This document shows, piece after piece, positions 18,583-26,741 of a DNA stretch of 64,000 nucleotides. Position 1 is the stretch's first letter. Each line of letters starts with the position of its first letter. The position numbers were made by a program, and so were the translations under genes. The notes under the pieces are model-generated. The model was not told the DNA's origin and did no database searches. It saw nothing but the letters and a program-made list of their open reading frames with translations. The stretch comes from an uncultured Lachnospiraceae bacterium (GTDB lineage: Bacteria; Bacillota; Clostridia; Lachnospirales; Lachnospiraceae), in NCBI GenBank assembly GCA_910577175.1, contig CAJTLU010000011.1:1-64000 (forward strand), read 5' to 3'.

Positions 18583-18850
18583 AAAACCGTGCGCTCTGCT
18601 TTGAACATCTGTCACAATCGTTACCCTTACAGTTAACTCGGCTCCGGCGACCTCACGGCACACGGAAGGTTTCGCTTAGTGCTGCTCCATTCCTGACCTG
18701 ACACGGTTCACGAAGTCCCGTTGCGTAAGACCAAAACGTCAACATCACTTATAAGAGGCGGCATTACAACAAAATGCCCGACACAGAACATCACCCCTGC
18801 TATAGCGGATTGCAGGTACAGGGCACCGCTGACTCCCCGGCTGCACGGTA
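18583..18850 (-). ncRNA. ffs: signal recognition particle RNA, large Gram-positive type
   Basis: About 265 nt. The minus strand contains the diagnostic domain IV stretch (GTGTCAGGTCAGGAATGGAG, then CAGCACTAAG) around 18680-18705. ACCGTGC at the 5' end pairs with GCACGGT at the 3' end, closing the molecule. The length fits the 6S-like bacillus/clostridium SRP RNA with an Alu domain. It assembles with Ffh to target ribosomes to the membrane. Its promoter and terminator flank it directly. Confidence 0.95.
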
Positions 18851-18855
18851 TTCTA

Positions 18856-18884
18856 AGTATACTTACTTTTCCGTTTTCTGTCAA
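18856..18884 (-). promoter_or_regulatory. SRP RNA promoter
   Basis: TTGACA (18879-18884), a 17-bp spacer and TATACT (18856-18861) lie immediately upstream of the RNA 5' end. Upstream of it, 18890-19090 holds no gene that I can support. Confidence 0.88.
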
Positions 18885-19177
18885 GAGGTACGGGCTAATT
18901 TTTTTCTGACAATTTATGTGCAATTTACCTTGCCGGATCAGCCGTCGCATCTGCGCTGACTTTAGCGGCTAACAGCCTGATTGCCACGCAGTCCGCCTTT
19001 ATCACTTTTGCAAAATATACAGGTAAATTCCACCTGTTTCTTTGCTATAGTAGATGCAAAATTAAAACAAGCGTTACTTCAGGTTGCGTTTATTTGAAAA
19101 AATTCCACTGTAAAATGGTAGAAAATAATCCTTCTTTTTTGTATAATTTTCTTATCAACCGGAAAGGAAAAAGGAAC

Positions 19178-19645
19178 ATGAGAAACAAAATGATACTAAT
19201 AAAAACAACTATGGAGCATATTCCCACATTAGTACAAATATCAAAGGACGCATTCGATAGTGATATCACCGTCGGCGCATCATCCAAGGGAGGTCCCCCG
19301 GAATATGATTCTATCGAATGGCACATCGAAATGATGCAGCAGGGACATCTGTTTACCGCCATGGAAGGAACTACTATTGTCGGCGGAAGCATTCTGTTCC
19401 GTGATGAAAGAAATGCTTCTTTTATGTACGTCGGAAGGATTTTTGTAAAGCCTGACTTATTCAGAAAAGGCTACGGTACCCGGATTATGGAACAAATCGA
19501 GGCTATGGATCCGGCCATTACTATGTGGTGTCTGGATACTCCCATATGGAACCAGAGAACCAACCGCTTTTATCAGAAGCTTGGATATATAGAAAAAAGC
19601 AGAGATGCTGAATTTATTTATTATCAGAAATCCATAGGCAGATAG
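19178..19645 (+). CDS. GNAT family N-acetyltransferase
   Basis: About 155 aa from the ATG at 19178, which has GGAAAGGAAAAAGGA upstream. The in-frame ATG at 19094 lies before the likely -10 TATAAT (19142-19147) and is rejected. The acetyl-CoA loop is VGRIFVKPDLFRKGYGTRIMEQ (R/Q-x-x-G-x-G/A form) and the C-terminus has the RFYQKLGYIE strand. The substrate is unknown. Regions around it are AT-rich; a gene remnant follows at 19657-19806. Confidence 0.85.
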   Translation: MRNKMILIKTTMEHIPTLVQISKDAFDSDITVGASSKGGPPEYDSIEWHIEMMQQGHLFTAMEGTTIVGGSILFRDERNASFMYVGRIFVKPDLFRKGYGTRIMEQIEAMDPAITMWCLDTPIWNQRTNRFYQKLGYIEKSRDAEFIYYQKSIGR

Positions 19646-19656
19646 GGAGGTCCTGC

Positions 19657-19806
19657 TTTGCAGCAGAAAAATTTTAAGGAACAATTTCCAAAGAACCACA
19701 GACCTGAAATCACAGATTTACAGCTTTTCCGGAGGATGAGCTATATCGCTTATTTAAAGGCTTTGCCGGATATATCGCGCAAAACTATGATTTGAATCAA
19801 AGTTAA
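19657..19806 (+). pseudogene. frameshifted gene remnant
   Basis: After the GNAT stop an AGGGAGG site precedes a TTG and a short frame QQKNFKEQFPKNH. From about 19725 a second frame reads FPEDELYRLFKGFAGYIAQ and stops at TAA 19804-19806. The two frames look like one gene broken by a frameshift. I do not recognise the family. Confidence 0.35.
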
Positions 19807-19860
19807 ATTTTTAGAATATGCTTCGCTAGTATTTTGTGCGTCTATCTCTTATACTGTATT

Positions 19861-19872
19861 TGTACATGTACA
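19861..19872. promoter_or_regulatory. palindromic operator candidate before the XRE-REC gene
   Basis: TGTACATGTACA is a perfect 12-bp palindrome, 5 bp after a TATACT box (19850-19855) and 29 bp before the start codon. A position at the transcription start fits autorepression by the HTH protein that follows. Confidence 0.45.
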
Positions 19873-19901
19873 GAAACAATAAAATTTAGGAGGATGCTAA
19901 A

Positions 19902-20468
19902 ATGGATATAGGCAGTCAAATATTAAAATTGCGAAAGCAGCGCGGTATAACACAGGAGAAACTGGCAACGGAAATGGGAGTCTCCATTGCCGCAGTTTCA
20001 AAGTGGGAAACGGGCAATTCCATACCGGACATTGTAATGTTATGTGCCCTGGCAGACTTTTTTGAAGTCACTACAGAGGAACTGCTGGGAAGAGGAACTA
20101 AGGCAGAGCGCATTATTATCTGCGATGATGCGAAACTGATACGCGAGACGCTGCGCGATATCATCACAAAAAAAGGGTATCGAAATATCATACTGGCGGA
20201 AAACGGCAGACAGCTTTTGGATGTCATAGAGCAGGAGACAGCCTGTGAACCTTATGCCGTATTTCTGGATATCCATCTGCCGGATGCTGACGGGCTGGAG
20301 CTTTTACAGAAAATAAAGGCTCGAAACAAGGGAATCAAGGTTGTTATGGTAACGGCAGACAATTCTGAAAACGCCATAAACAAGGCGATTGAATCAGGCG
20401 CAGATGCGTATGTCACCAAGCCCTTTTTACCACAGCACATTGAGCTTGCACTCAACAAGGTATCCTAG
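19902..20468 (+). CDS. XRE-type HTH fused to a response-regulator receiver domain
   Basis: 188 aa in two modules. Residues 5-63 are an XRE/Cro helix-turn-helix (LRKQRGITQEKLATEMGVSI, then AVSKWETGNSIPD). Residues 70-188 are a complete receiver domain: Asp75-Asp76 acidic pair, phospho-acceptor Asp123 (FLDIHLP), Thr151 (MVTAD) and Lys173 (TKPF). The order is reversed compared with ordinary response regulators, which carry the DNA-binding domain at the C-terminus. No histidine kinase gene is adjacent, so phosphorylation would come from an orphan kinase. AGGAGG precedes the start. Confidence 0.9.
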   Translation: MDIGSQILKLRKQRGITQEKLATEMGVSIAAVSKWETGNSIPDIVMLCALADFFEVTTEELLGRGTKAERIIICDDAKLIRETLRDIITKKGYRNIILAENGRQLLDVIEQETACEPYAVFLDIHLPDADGLELLQKIKARNKGIKVVMVTADNSENAINKAIESGADAYVTKPFLPQHIELALNKVS

Positions 20469-20524
20469 AAGACATACATTACAATTTCCTATGATAGCCG
20501 TTACGATACCATCCGCCAATTTGC

Positions 20525-21244
20525 CTACTGCTTTATCAGCGCAGCAAACGCTTCAGGATGAAAGGACGTAATTGCAATCTGTATTGTCGTTGCGATATTC
20601 AAAATCCAGTGACCTGTCATAATATAGGAAATAGGGGCCCCCTTATAATACCGGTAACAAATCCATATTGTTAAGGGGAGAAAGGATAAAAAACGATACG
20701 CTATAAACTTCACATCAAATATGGTAGGAATAAAACTGTGTTGTAAGGCATAGAAAAATGCAGGGAACAAAACAGCCTCCCATTTTGATGTGAAGCTATT
20801 TACTCCACAGCCTAAATAGATACCGTCCTCTGCTATTGTCGTTGTCAGCGGGAGCATAAAAATATTGAATATCGCAAGATAAGGAGGCACCGGCGCTATC
20901 ATCATCGGAGCAAGGTATGGAAACTCGCCATAGCAAAGCCCTCCTGCCGCATACATTCCTCCGACACCTAACAACAGCATTATGATAATAAACAGAGCTC
21001 CTTTCAAGCTGCTCCCTTGCTTTTTTCCATAATGTATCAGTTCACGATAGGTTTTCTTCTCATGCTTACAAATAGCCCATAAAATACCAATAGTAATCAC
21101 GTTAATTACAGATGCAAGCATGCTCCACCAATGCGTAAGCTCTGTTAAATTTCTCCGGGTAATCAGGCTGCAAAAGGAAAATGCAGTGAGGAACAGCAGA
21201 CATCGCACCGGCAAAATAAACCATATTTTTTTATTACATTTCAT
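20525..21244 (-). CDS. CPBP-like intramembrane protease homolog
   Basis: 239 aa with about seven membrane helices. The pattern TTTIAEDGIYLGCGVN near 135, FYALQHSF near 165 and a C-terminal GHWILN resembles the EExxxR / FxxxH / HxxxN motifs of CPBP (CAAX protease/bacteriocin-processing) families. However, the first motif has AEDG rather than EE, so activity is uncertain. The start overlaps the end of the TetR gene by 11 bp, so they are translationally coupled and probably share control. Confidence 0.65.
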   Translation of the reverse strand: MKCNKKIWFILPVRCLLFLTAFSFCSLITRRNLTELTHWWSMLASVINVITIGILWAICKHEKKTYRELIHYGKKQGSSLKGALFIIIMLLLGVGGMYAAGGLCYGEFPYLAPMMIAPVPPYLAIFNIFMLPLTTTIAEDGIYLGCGVNSFTSKWEAVLFPAFFYALQHSFIPTIFDVKFIAYRFLSFLPLTIWICYRYYKGAPISYIMTGHWILNIATTIQIAITSFHPEAFAALIKQ

Positions 21245-21851
21245 TTGTAGTAGCCTCCCTGCTATCCGTACTATGTAAAAGCATTGTAACCGTGTCAGAA
21301 ATAAATAAATCCCGTTCCGGTTTCGAATATAAATCGTATCCTAAAATTTCTTTCGTAATATCCTTTGCAAGAAACGCTACCTGCATAGCAGAAACAAGAA
21401 GAAATACAAGTAATCTTTTTGTTTCTTCCTTTTGCTTACTCCTGATTGCAAAAGCAAATCCCCTTTGTGTATAAACGGAATTACTGTCTGCTGAATAATT
21501 TTGCATATCACTTAAAATCGACCTGCCGGCAATCGCCTGATTTTCAAAAAGGAAATCAAAGGTCTGGCTTGCCCAGGAGATTAAACGGGCTTTATCAGAC
21601 AATCCATCCGCCTTCGTGAAATCTGTTATTTCCGGCGTAAATCCGACTAACATTTTATTGATGGTTCTTTGGATACATTCTGTAATAAGCTTTTCTTTGC
21701 TCCCAAAAAAATAATTGATAGAACCCAATCCAATCCCGGCCCTTTCTGCAATCAGACGTGAAGTAATTCTTTTGGTATCACCGTTATACTCTTTCAACAA
21801 TTTCGTGGTAACTTCAATAATATGATTTTTGCTTTTTTCGTTATCTCCCAT
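21234..21851 (-). CDS. TetR family transcriptional regulator
   Basis: About 205 aa from the ATG at 21851, which has GAGGAGG 8 nt upstream; the longer frame would run into the operator. N-terminal HTH: SRLIAERAGIGLGSINYFFGSKEKLI, typical TetR. The C-terminal helical ligand domain is unspecific. A 40-bp palindrome immediately upstream (21864-21903) is the likely autoregulatory operator, also covering the divergent HExxH gene's promoter. Ligand unknown; such regulators commonly control neighbouring membrane genes. Confidence 0.92.
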   Translation of the reverse strand: MGDNEKSKNHIIEVTTKLLKEYNGDTKRITSRLIAERAGIGLGSINYFFGSKEKLITECIQRTINKMLVGFTPEITDFTKADGLSDKARLISWASQTFDFLFENQAIAGRSILSDMQNYSADSNSVYTQRGFAFAIRSKQKEETKRLLVFLLVSAMQVAFLAKDITKEILGYDLYSKPERDLFISDTVTMLLHSTDSREATTNEM

Positions 21852-21863
21852 GACGTTCCTCCT

Positions 21864-21903
21864 CTGAACAGCGTTCACATATAGTATAGTGAACAATGTT
21901 CAG
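21864..21903. promoter_or_regulatory. 40-bp divergent TetR operator
   Basis: Nested inverted repeats: outer CTGAACA (21864) / TGTTCAG (21897-21903) and inner GTTCAC / GTGAAC around a central ATATAGTATA. Both strands carry TATA(C/G)T-type -10 boxes in the centre. The site lies between the start codons of the TetR gene and the 21921 gene. Confidence 0.82.
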
Positions 21904-21920
21904 AAAGTCAAGGGGGAACC

Positions 21921-22868
21921 ATGAAAGTAGAAATCAATCAACGGGTAGAGCTTGTACAGGTTCTGCTCTATCTTGCAGAGGAACAGGAAACAACAATACA
22001 GTATCTTGAAAACAAAATTTACTCGAAACGTATATCTGATTGGTTCGGGGCATATAAGGACCATGCGGCAGTAAAAATTACAAAGAAATTGATAACGGAG
22101 GATTACTTTTTTCATATCCGCCCATTGGAAGCAATTTTGAATCTGGAAAACATTTTGAAGGATGACTCGCACAAACTTAATTTGTGGGCGCAAGAAACCG
22201 TAAGATTTTCCAAAGAAAGCCGCTTTGATGATTTTTTCCATACACAGGAAAGCTATTACAACGGAATCCTTGCATATGTAAACTCCTGCGATTTCGATAC
22301 ATGGATTGCCTATATTGAAACCTATTTCAGAAGCAGACCTGACGAATTTCATTTAATTTTATGCCCCATTGCCGGGAACTATGGGTTTTACATTTCACAG
22401 GAAGAAAAAAACATTGCTTACACTGTCCGCTGTATGCCACACTATGATGAAACCGGCCAACCGGACGGGAAATTTGATTTTTTTGCTATGGGAATCGCAC
22501 ACGAATATGCACATTGCTTTGTAAATCCGATTGTTGAGGGGAACAAGGAGCTGCTAAAAAACCACGTGCGCTTTTTTGAAGCCCACAAGAATATGCTTAA
22601 CAGCTATAATACGGATTATGCTGTAATAAACGAATATTTTGTCAGAGCATTTCAGATACGCTTTATGGAAGAAAACCGTATACTGTTTCCAAAGTTTGAT
22701 ATTTCTGTAGAATATGAACGTCAGCGTAACATCTTTATTTTTATTGATGACTTTGTGGAGCTATTAAAGAAATTTGAACAGAGCGGAATGACCTTCTCAG
22801 AATTCTACACAAAGAACATAGAAAGAATCCTGAGTCAAATCCCCCCACAGCAGAGCTACAGGGCATGA
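21921..22868 (+). CDS. HExxH metalloprotease-like protein (DUF4932 type)
   Basis: A 315-aa soluble protein with a zinc-peptidase signature: GIAHEYAHCF with His194, Glu195 and His198. A conserved NEYFVRAF near 230 could supply the third ligand Glu, as in gluzincins. It has no signal peptide, so the substrate would be cytoplasmic. The DUF4932 assignment is from memory. An AAGGGGGAA site precedes the ATG. Divergently transcribed from the TetR gene across a shared 40-bp palindrome, so both are likely regulated together. Confidence 0.75.
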   Translation: MKVEINQRVELVQVLLYLAEEQETTIQYLENKIYSKRISDWFGAYKDHAAVKITKKLITEDYFFHIRPLEAILNLENILKDDSHKLNLWAQETVRFSKESRFDDFFHTQESYYNGILAYVNSCDFDTWIAYIETYFRSRPDEFHLILCPIAGNYGFYISQEEKNIAYTVRCMPHYDETGQPDGKFDFFAMGIAHEYAHCFVNPIVEGNKELLKNHVRFFEAHKNMLNSYNTDYAVINEYFVRAFQIRFMEENRILFPKFDISVEYERQRNIFIFIDDFVELLKKFEQSGMTFSEFYTKNIERILSQIPPQQSYRA

Positions 22869-22901
22869 CTTAGCTTCTCTTTAGCTTGTTTGCCCCAGAG
22901 G

Positions 22902-22945
22902 GGAGGGGCTGCGCTTCCTGCGACAGCCCCTCCTTCTCTCTTTCT
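22902..22945 (+). terminator. terminator of the HExxH protein gene
   Basis: GGAGGGGCTG and CAGCCCCTCC form a 10-bp stem with a 12-nt loop, followed by a T/C-rich tract. It lies between convergent genes. Confidence 0.72.
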
Positions 22946-24008
22946 ACTTTGATAATTTCACTATCATCTCTGTAATCGTTTCTACCGCGTGATTCAACTT
23001 ACTTTCACTCATTGCGGCAATATAGCGCTCCCGATTCTGGTAGACTTCATTGACGGCACTAAGCAGCGTCTCGTTTGTAACCTCTTCTTCCTTCAAGACA
23101 TAAGAAAAGCCCTGCCGTTCAAACGATTCGGCATTGAGAATCTGGTCCCCGCGGCTTGCCGCAGCAGAAAGCGGAACTAAAATATTCGGCTTGCGCAGCG
23201 CCAGAAGCTCACAGATAGCATTCGCTCCTGCGCGGGACACGATAAGGTCTGCCGCTGCAAACAAATCCTTCAGCTCCTTATCAATATACTCATACTGCAC
23301 ATAGCCTGCGCGGCCCGCAAACGTCTCATCAGTTTTTCCCTTTCCGCACAGATGGATAATCTGGAACTGCTGCAAAAGCGTCGGCAGCAGGTCGCGTACT
23401 GCATTATTCAGCGCTGCCGCACCGGTACTTCCACCGATAATCAGCAGTACCGGCTTGTTGGCAGTGAAGCCGCAAAAGTCAAGCCCCTTAATCCGGTTGC
23501 CGGAAAACAGCTCGGAACGAATCGGGGAGCCGGTCAGAACCGCCTTGTCCTTTGGAAGATAGTCCAGTGTCTCCGGGAAATTAGCGCAGACCTTCGTTGC
23601 GGAAGGAATCGCAAGCTTATTGGCAAGCCCCGGCGTAATATCCGACTCATGGATAATACACGGAATCTTCCGCTTCCTTGCCGCAAGCACAACCGGGACA
23701 GAAACAAAGCCGCCCTTGGAAAATACAATGCTCGGATTTATTTTTTTTAACAGCTTTTTCGCCTGAAAGTACCCCTTTACTACCTTAAAAGGGTCGGAAA
23801 AGTTCTTAGGGTCAAAATACCGGCGCAGCTTCCCGGAAGAAATCCCGTAATACGGAATCCCTTGCCCGGCAATCAGCTCTTTTTCAATCCCGTCATAAGA
23901 ACCGATGTAAGAAATCTGATAGCCTGCTTCCTTTACCGAAGGAAACAGCGCAATATTCGGCGTTACATGTCCGGCAGTACCGCCGCCGGTAAATACAATA
24001 TGTTTCAT
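22944..24008 (-). CDS. murG: UDP-GlcNAc:undecaprenyl-PP-MurNAc-pentapeptide GlcNAc transferase MurG
   Basis: 354 aa. It has the N-terminal G-rich loop TGGGTAGHVTPN (7-18), SKGGFVSVP with the second G loop, HESDITPGLANK, a GGSTGAAALN nucleotide-sugar loop and the RAGANAICELLAL acceptor/UDP site. It adds GlcNAc to lipid I on the inner membrane face to form lipid II. It lies outside a dcw cluster here, following a TSCPD gene by 6 bp. This form (opening MKHIVFTGGGTAGHV) is a MurG variant often seen as a stand-alone copy in Clostridia. A second murG may exist elsewhere. Confidence 0.93.
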   Translation of the reverse strand: MKHIVFTGGGTAGHVTPNIALFPSVKEAGYQISYIGSYDGIEKELIAGQGIPYYGISSGKLRRYFDPKNFSDPFKVVKGYFQAKKLLKKINPSIVFSKGGFVSVPVVLAARKRKIPCIIHESDITPGLANKLAIPSATKVCANFPETLDYLPKDKAVLTGSPIRSELFSGNRIKGLDFCGFTANKPVLLIIGGSTGAAALNNAVRDLLPTLLQQFQIIHLCGKGKTDETFAGRAGYVQYEYIDKELKDLFAAADLIVSRAGANAICELLALRKPNILVPLSAAASRGDQILNAESFERQGFSYVLKEEEVTNETLLSAVNEVYQNRERYIAAMSESKLNHAVETITEMIVKLSK

Positions 24009-24014
24009 AAGGCG

Positions 24015-24254
24015 TTATGCCCTCCATTCCTTCAATGCCTTGGCTAACTGGTCCGGACAGGATGTAGGCTTAAACCCGCACTTTATCCCTTCTAAACGGG
24101 CAATTACTTCTTCTGCAGGCATTCCCTCCACAAGACGTGCAATCCCTTGCAAATTCCCCTTGCACCCTCCGGTAAACCGGACATTCTTTATGCAGCCGTC
24201 CTCTATATCAAAATCAATCTCACTTGAACAAACTCCGGATGTTTTATATCTCAT
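24015..24254 (-). CDS. TSCPD domain small protein (TIGR03905 type)
   Basis: 79 aa from the ATG at 24254, which has AAAGGAG upstream; the longer frame lacks a site. The sequence is a single compact domain: TSGVCSSEIDF, VRFTGGCKGNL and TSCPDQLAKAL near the end. The TSCPD motif also occurs at the C-terminus of vitamin B12-dependent ribonucleotide reductases. Conserved Cys in three places suggest metal binding or redox use; function unknown. It is co-transcribed with murG (6-bp gap). Confidence 0.85.
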   Translation of the reverse strand: MRYKTSGVCSSEIDFDIEDGCIKNVRFTGGCKGNLQGIARLVEGMPAEEVIARLEGIKCGFKPTSCPDQLAKALKEWRA

Positions 24255-24456
24255 AAGTATGCTCCTTTCTCTTGCCAATACAATCTTTTCAAATTCCCGG
24301 CAAATCCTGCCGCAGCCTGCTCCTGATCCCGGAATCCGCATTTCATTATACGGGATAGTCTTTGGAAAATCAAGGAAAATCACAGAAAATTCATTGACAT
24401 ATGCGGCACAAAATCCCCGTTGCTCTATTGTATGCCAAACGCTGTCAGACTGTGCC

Positions 24457-26460
24457 TTACGACTGCTTGAATTTGCCGGTCATCTTCCGGAAATCCTCCG
24501 AAAGAGCGGCAAACTGCCTGCTTTTCGTTGTCAGCTCTTCTGCCGTCTGCGTCTGCTGCTTTGTACTTTCCAATGCCTCTACGCTGGCCTCCTGACAAAT
24601 CCTGATATTATCATCGATAGAACAAAACATCTGCGTTATCATTTTCTGGTTTTCAATAAACTCCTGCAATGACTCTTTTAATTCGCCGTTTATCTTTTCG
24701 GCATCTGCCACCGAGCCGTTGATTTTCATAAGCAGCTCCAACACCTTCTGCGATGCTGATACATTTTTATCAAAGTCCTGTGACGCCCCTGCAATTACCT
24801 TTGCAATACTCTGAATCAACATCTGTATCCCGCTTACCTGGCTGCGGATATCCTCGGTTGCGCGCGCTGTATTTCCGGCAAGTACACGGATTTCCTCCGC
24901 AACAACCGCAAAGCCCTTCCCGGCTTCCCCTGCCCTTGCCGCCTCAATCGACGCATTCAGCGCCAAAAGATTCGTCTGGGAGGAGATTCCCATAATCGTC
25001 GAAACAATCGCTGTAATATTCTCCGACATTTCCTCCAGCCTGCCGATATCCTCATAAATATTCCGGACATGCCCGCCGGAGATGTCTGACGAGGTTTCTA
25101 ACTCCTTTGCACTCTGCACAGATTCGCCAAGATGTGAAATCATTGCAGCTATAGAGCCCTCCATTACCGTAAAGTTCGTCCGGAACAGGGAAACGCTTTC
25201 ATCAAACAGCTCCAGCCCCTTCTTCCGCTCCTTCATATCCTCCGCCTGGCCGCTTAACGTGCTGGCAATCCGGTCCATCTGCTCGTCTACCTTCCCGATT
25301 CCAGCAGTAATTTCCTCCGTTACCTTCTGAATTGAGCTGCCAAAGCCGTCCAAATCCTGTTCCGCCTGCCCGCAGACAGAGAGCAGACCGCTCAGATTGC
25401 CCATCAGCTTATTAAACTCCATATAGAGCCTTTCGATTTCCCTGGTAGAAGAGACAGAACTGCTTTGACTGACAGAGCCGCTTTGAATCTGTTCCGTCAG
25501 CTTTACAATCGGCTTTGTCACGGTTTTTGCAAGAAGAACTACCACCCCGACTACAACCAGAACCGATGCAAGCAGAATCACCGCATAGGCACGGAACAAA
25601 AGAGAGGTCTGCTTCTGAATGATACTGCTGCTGACAGCGGTAATCACGTACCAGCCACAGTCCTCAATCGGGTTGATATAAAAGGTACGCGTTACGCCAT
25701 CGTAATCCTTGAGCGTAACAGAGGTCTTCCCGCTTTTTACTGCCTGTGCAAGCTCCGCATAGGAGGCAATCCCTCCTGCATCAATACTGACCGGCTCATC
25801 CTCCACATAGGCAAAGGAATTGCTTGGATGCGTAACAACGCCATAAGCGGAGTCTGCCAAAAAGCAGTAGCTGTCCTCTGGAAGCGTCTGGCTTCCGACA
25901 ATCTGAACCAGGGTATCGACAAAAATATCCGCTGCCAGCACACCCTTTACCGTACCTCCGTCCATAATCCGGACCGAAAGCGTAATAACAAGGCTTCCGG
26001 AATCATAATCCCGGTATGGCGTGGAAAATGCCACCCGGTCCGTGCCAAGCGCCTCCTGGTACCAGCTCCTTTTGGTAAAATCCACGGAAGGGTCCGGTAC
26101 ATAGCCGGTGCCGGACGCCATGACATTGTCCTCCGACGTATAGTACAGGTCATAAATATACCCTTCTTCGTTATATCCGTTTACAATTCCCGTAAGATAC
26201 TCTGCCAGAAACTTCTGTTCATACTCCTTTGTTACCTCTATCATAGCCGCCTGATTTAAAAGAAGCTCCTGCTCCGCGGTAAGCCATGTCCGAATCTGGT
26301 TGGTCGTGTTTTCCGTGCTTATCCGGCAGCTGTCAATGGACAGCTTTTCCACCTGGCCTGATGAAATATTATATGTAATCACCGCCATAATCATCATGCA
26401 GACCAGCGTAACCGCCGAGATAGAAACAGCCAGCTTTCCTCTTAATGTTTTTACTGCCAT
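24457..26460 (-). CDS. methyl-accepting chemotaxis protein with extracellular dCache sensor
   Basis: 667 aa. TM1 spans about 9-29, an extracytoplasmic double-Cache-like domain about 35-285 (DPSVDFTKRSWYQEAL, TPYRDYDSGSLVITLS, VLAADIFVDTL), TM2 about 290-312, HAMP about 312-360, and a signalling coiled coil with the tip LNASIEAARAGEAGKGFAVVAEEIRVLA. dCache domains often bind amino acids or organic acids directly. A promoter with TATAAT lies 100 bp upstream, preceded by the same 14-bp motif found in front of the other chemoreceptor gene. No terminator stands out. Confidence 0.94.
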   Translation of the reverse strand: MAVKTLRGKLAVSISAVTLVCMMIMAVITYNISSGQVEKLSIDSCRISTENTTNQIRTWLTAEQELLLNQAAMIEVTKEYEQKFLAEYLTGIVNGYNEEGYIYDLYYTSEDNVMASGTGYVPDPSVDFTKRSWYQEALGTDRVAFSTPYRDYDSGSLVITLSVRIMDGGTVKGVLAADIFVDTLVQIVGSQTLPEDSYCFLADSAYGVVTHPSNSFAYVEDEPVSIDAGGIASYAELAQAVKSGKTSVTLKDYDGVTRTFYINPIEDCGWYVITAVSSSIIQKQTSLLFRAYAVILLASVLVVVGVVVLLAKTVTKPIVKLTEQIQSGSVSQSSSVSSTREIERLYMEFNKLMGNLSGLLSVCGQAEQDLDGFGSSIQKVTEEITAGIGKVDEQMDRIASTLSGQAEDMKERKKGLELFDESVSLFRTNFTVMEGSIAAMISHLGESVQSAKELETSSDISGGHVRNIYEDIGRLEEMSENITAIVSTIMGISSQTNLLALNASIEAARAGEAGKGFAVVAEEIRVLAGNTARATEDIRSQVSGIQMLIQSIAKVIAGASQDFDKNVSASQKVLELLMKINGSVADAEKINGELKESLQEFIENQKMITQMFCSIDDNIRICQEASVEALESTKQQTQTAEELTTKSRQFAALSEDFRKMTGKFKQS

Positions 26461-26558
26461 AGTCCTCTCTCCTCTTAAGCTATTTTTATCTAAGTTTATG
26501 CACTATGAAAGGGCTGCGGAACCGTTGGTCCCTCACCCCTCTCTCTGCCTTTGCGGAC

Positions 26559-26609
26559 ATTATATCACAGAACCCTGCTGTTTGAAAAGAGGCAGCTTGA
26601 GTTGCTGCA
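26559..26609 (-). promoter_or_regulatory. dCache chemoreceptor promoter with upstream motif
   Basis: TATAAT (26564-26559) with a weak TTTCAA -35 (26587-26582, 17-bp spacer). TGCAGCAACTCAAG at 26609-26596 is 31 bp before the -10, oriented with transcription. The weak -35 fits an activator-dependent promoter. Confidence 0.6.
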
Positions 26610-26647
26610 TCTTATATGCCCTTTTGTGTTCCGGGTCATTCAAAAAA

Positions 26648-26703
26648 TGTGGAAACGCAAGGGCAGTTTGACCCTTGTACTTTTTTCCTCTTTATGCTAA
26701 ACT
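26648..26703 (+). promoter_or_regulatory. mtnN promoter with upstream motif
   Basis: TGTGGAAACGCAAG (26648-26661) precedes TTGTAC (26675-26680), a T6CC block and TAAACT (26698-26703). A 6-bp inverted repeat CAAGGG/CCCTTG (26658-26677) overlaps the motif end. Confidence 0.5.
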
Positions 26704-26741
26704 AGTTAATATCATATAAAAGGCAGAGGAGAGAATATGCC

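Noticed and set aside
19094..19177. Longer N-terminus of the GNAT protein at 19178
   Set aside because: The extension lies across the likely promoter and has no ribosome-binding site.
20389..20571. 60-aa ORF at 20389-20571
   Set aside because: Out of frame with the XRE-REC gene and without a ribosome-binding site.
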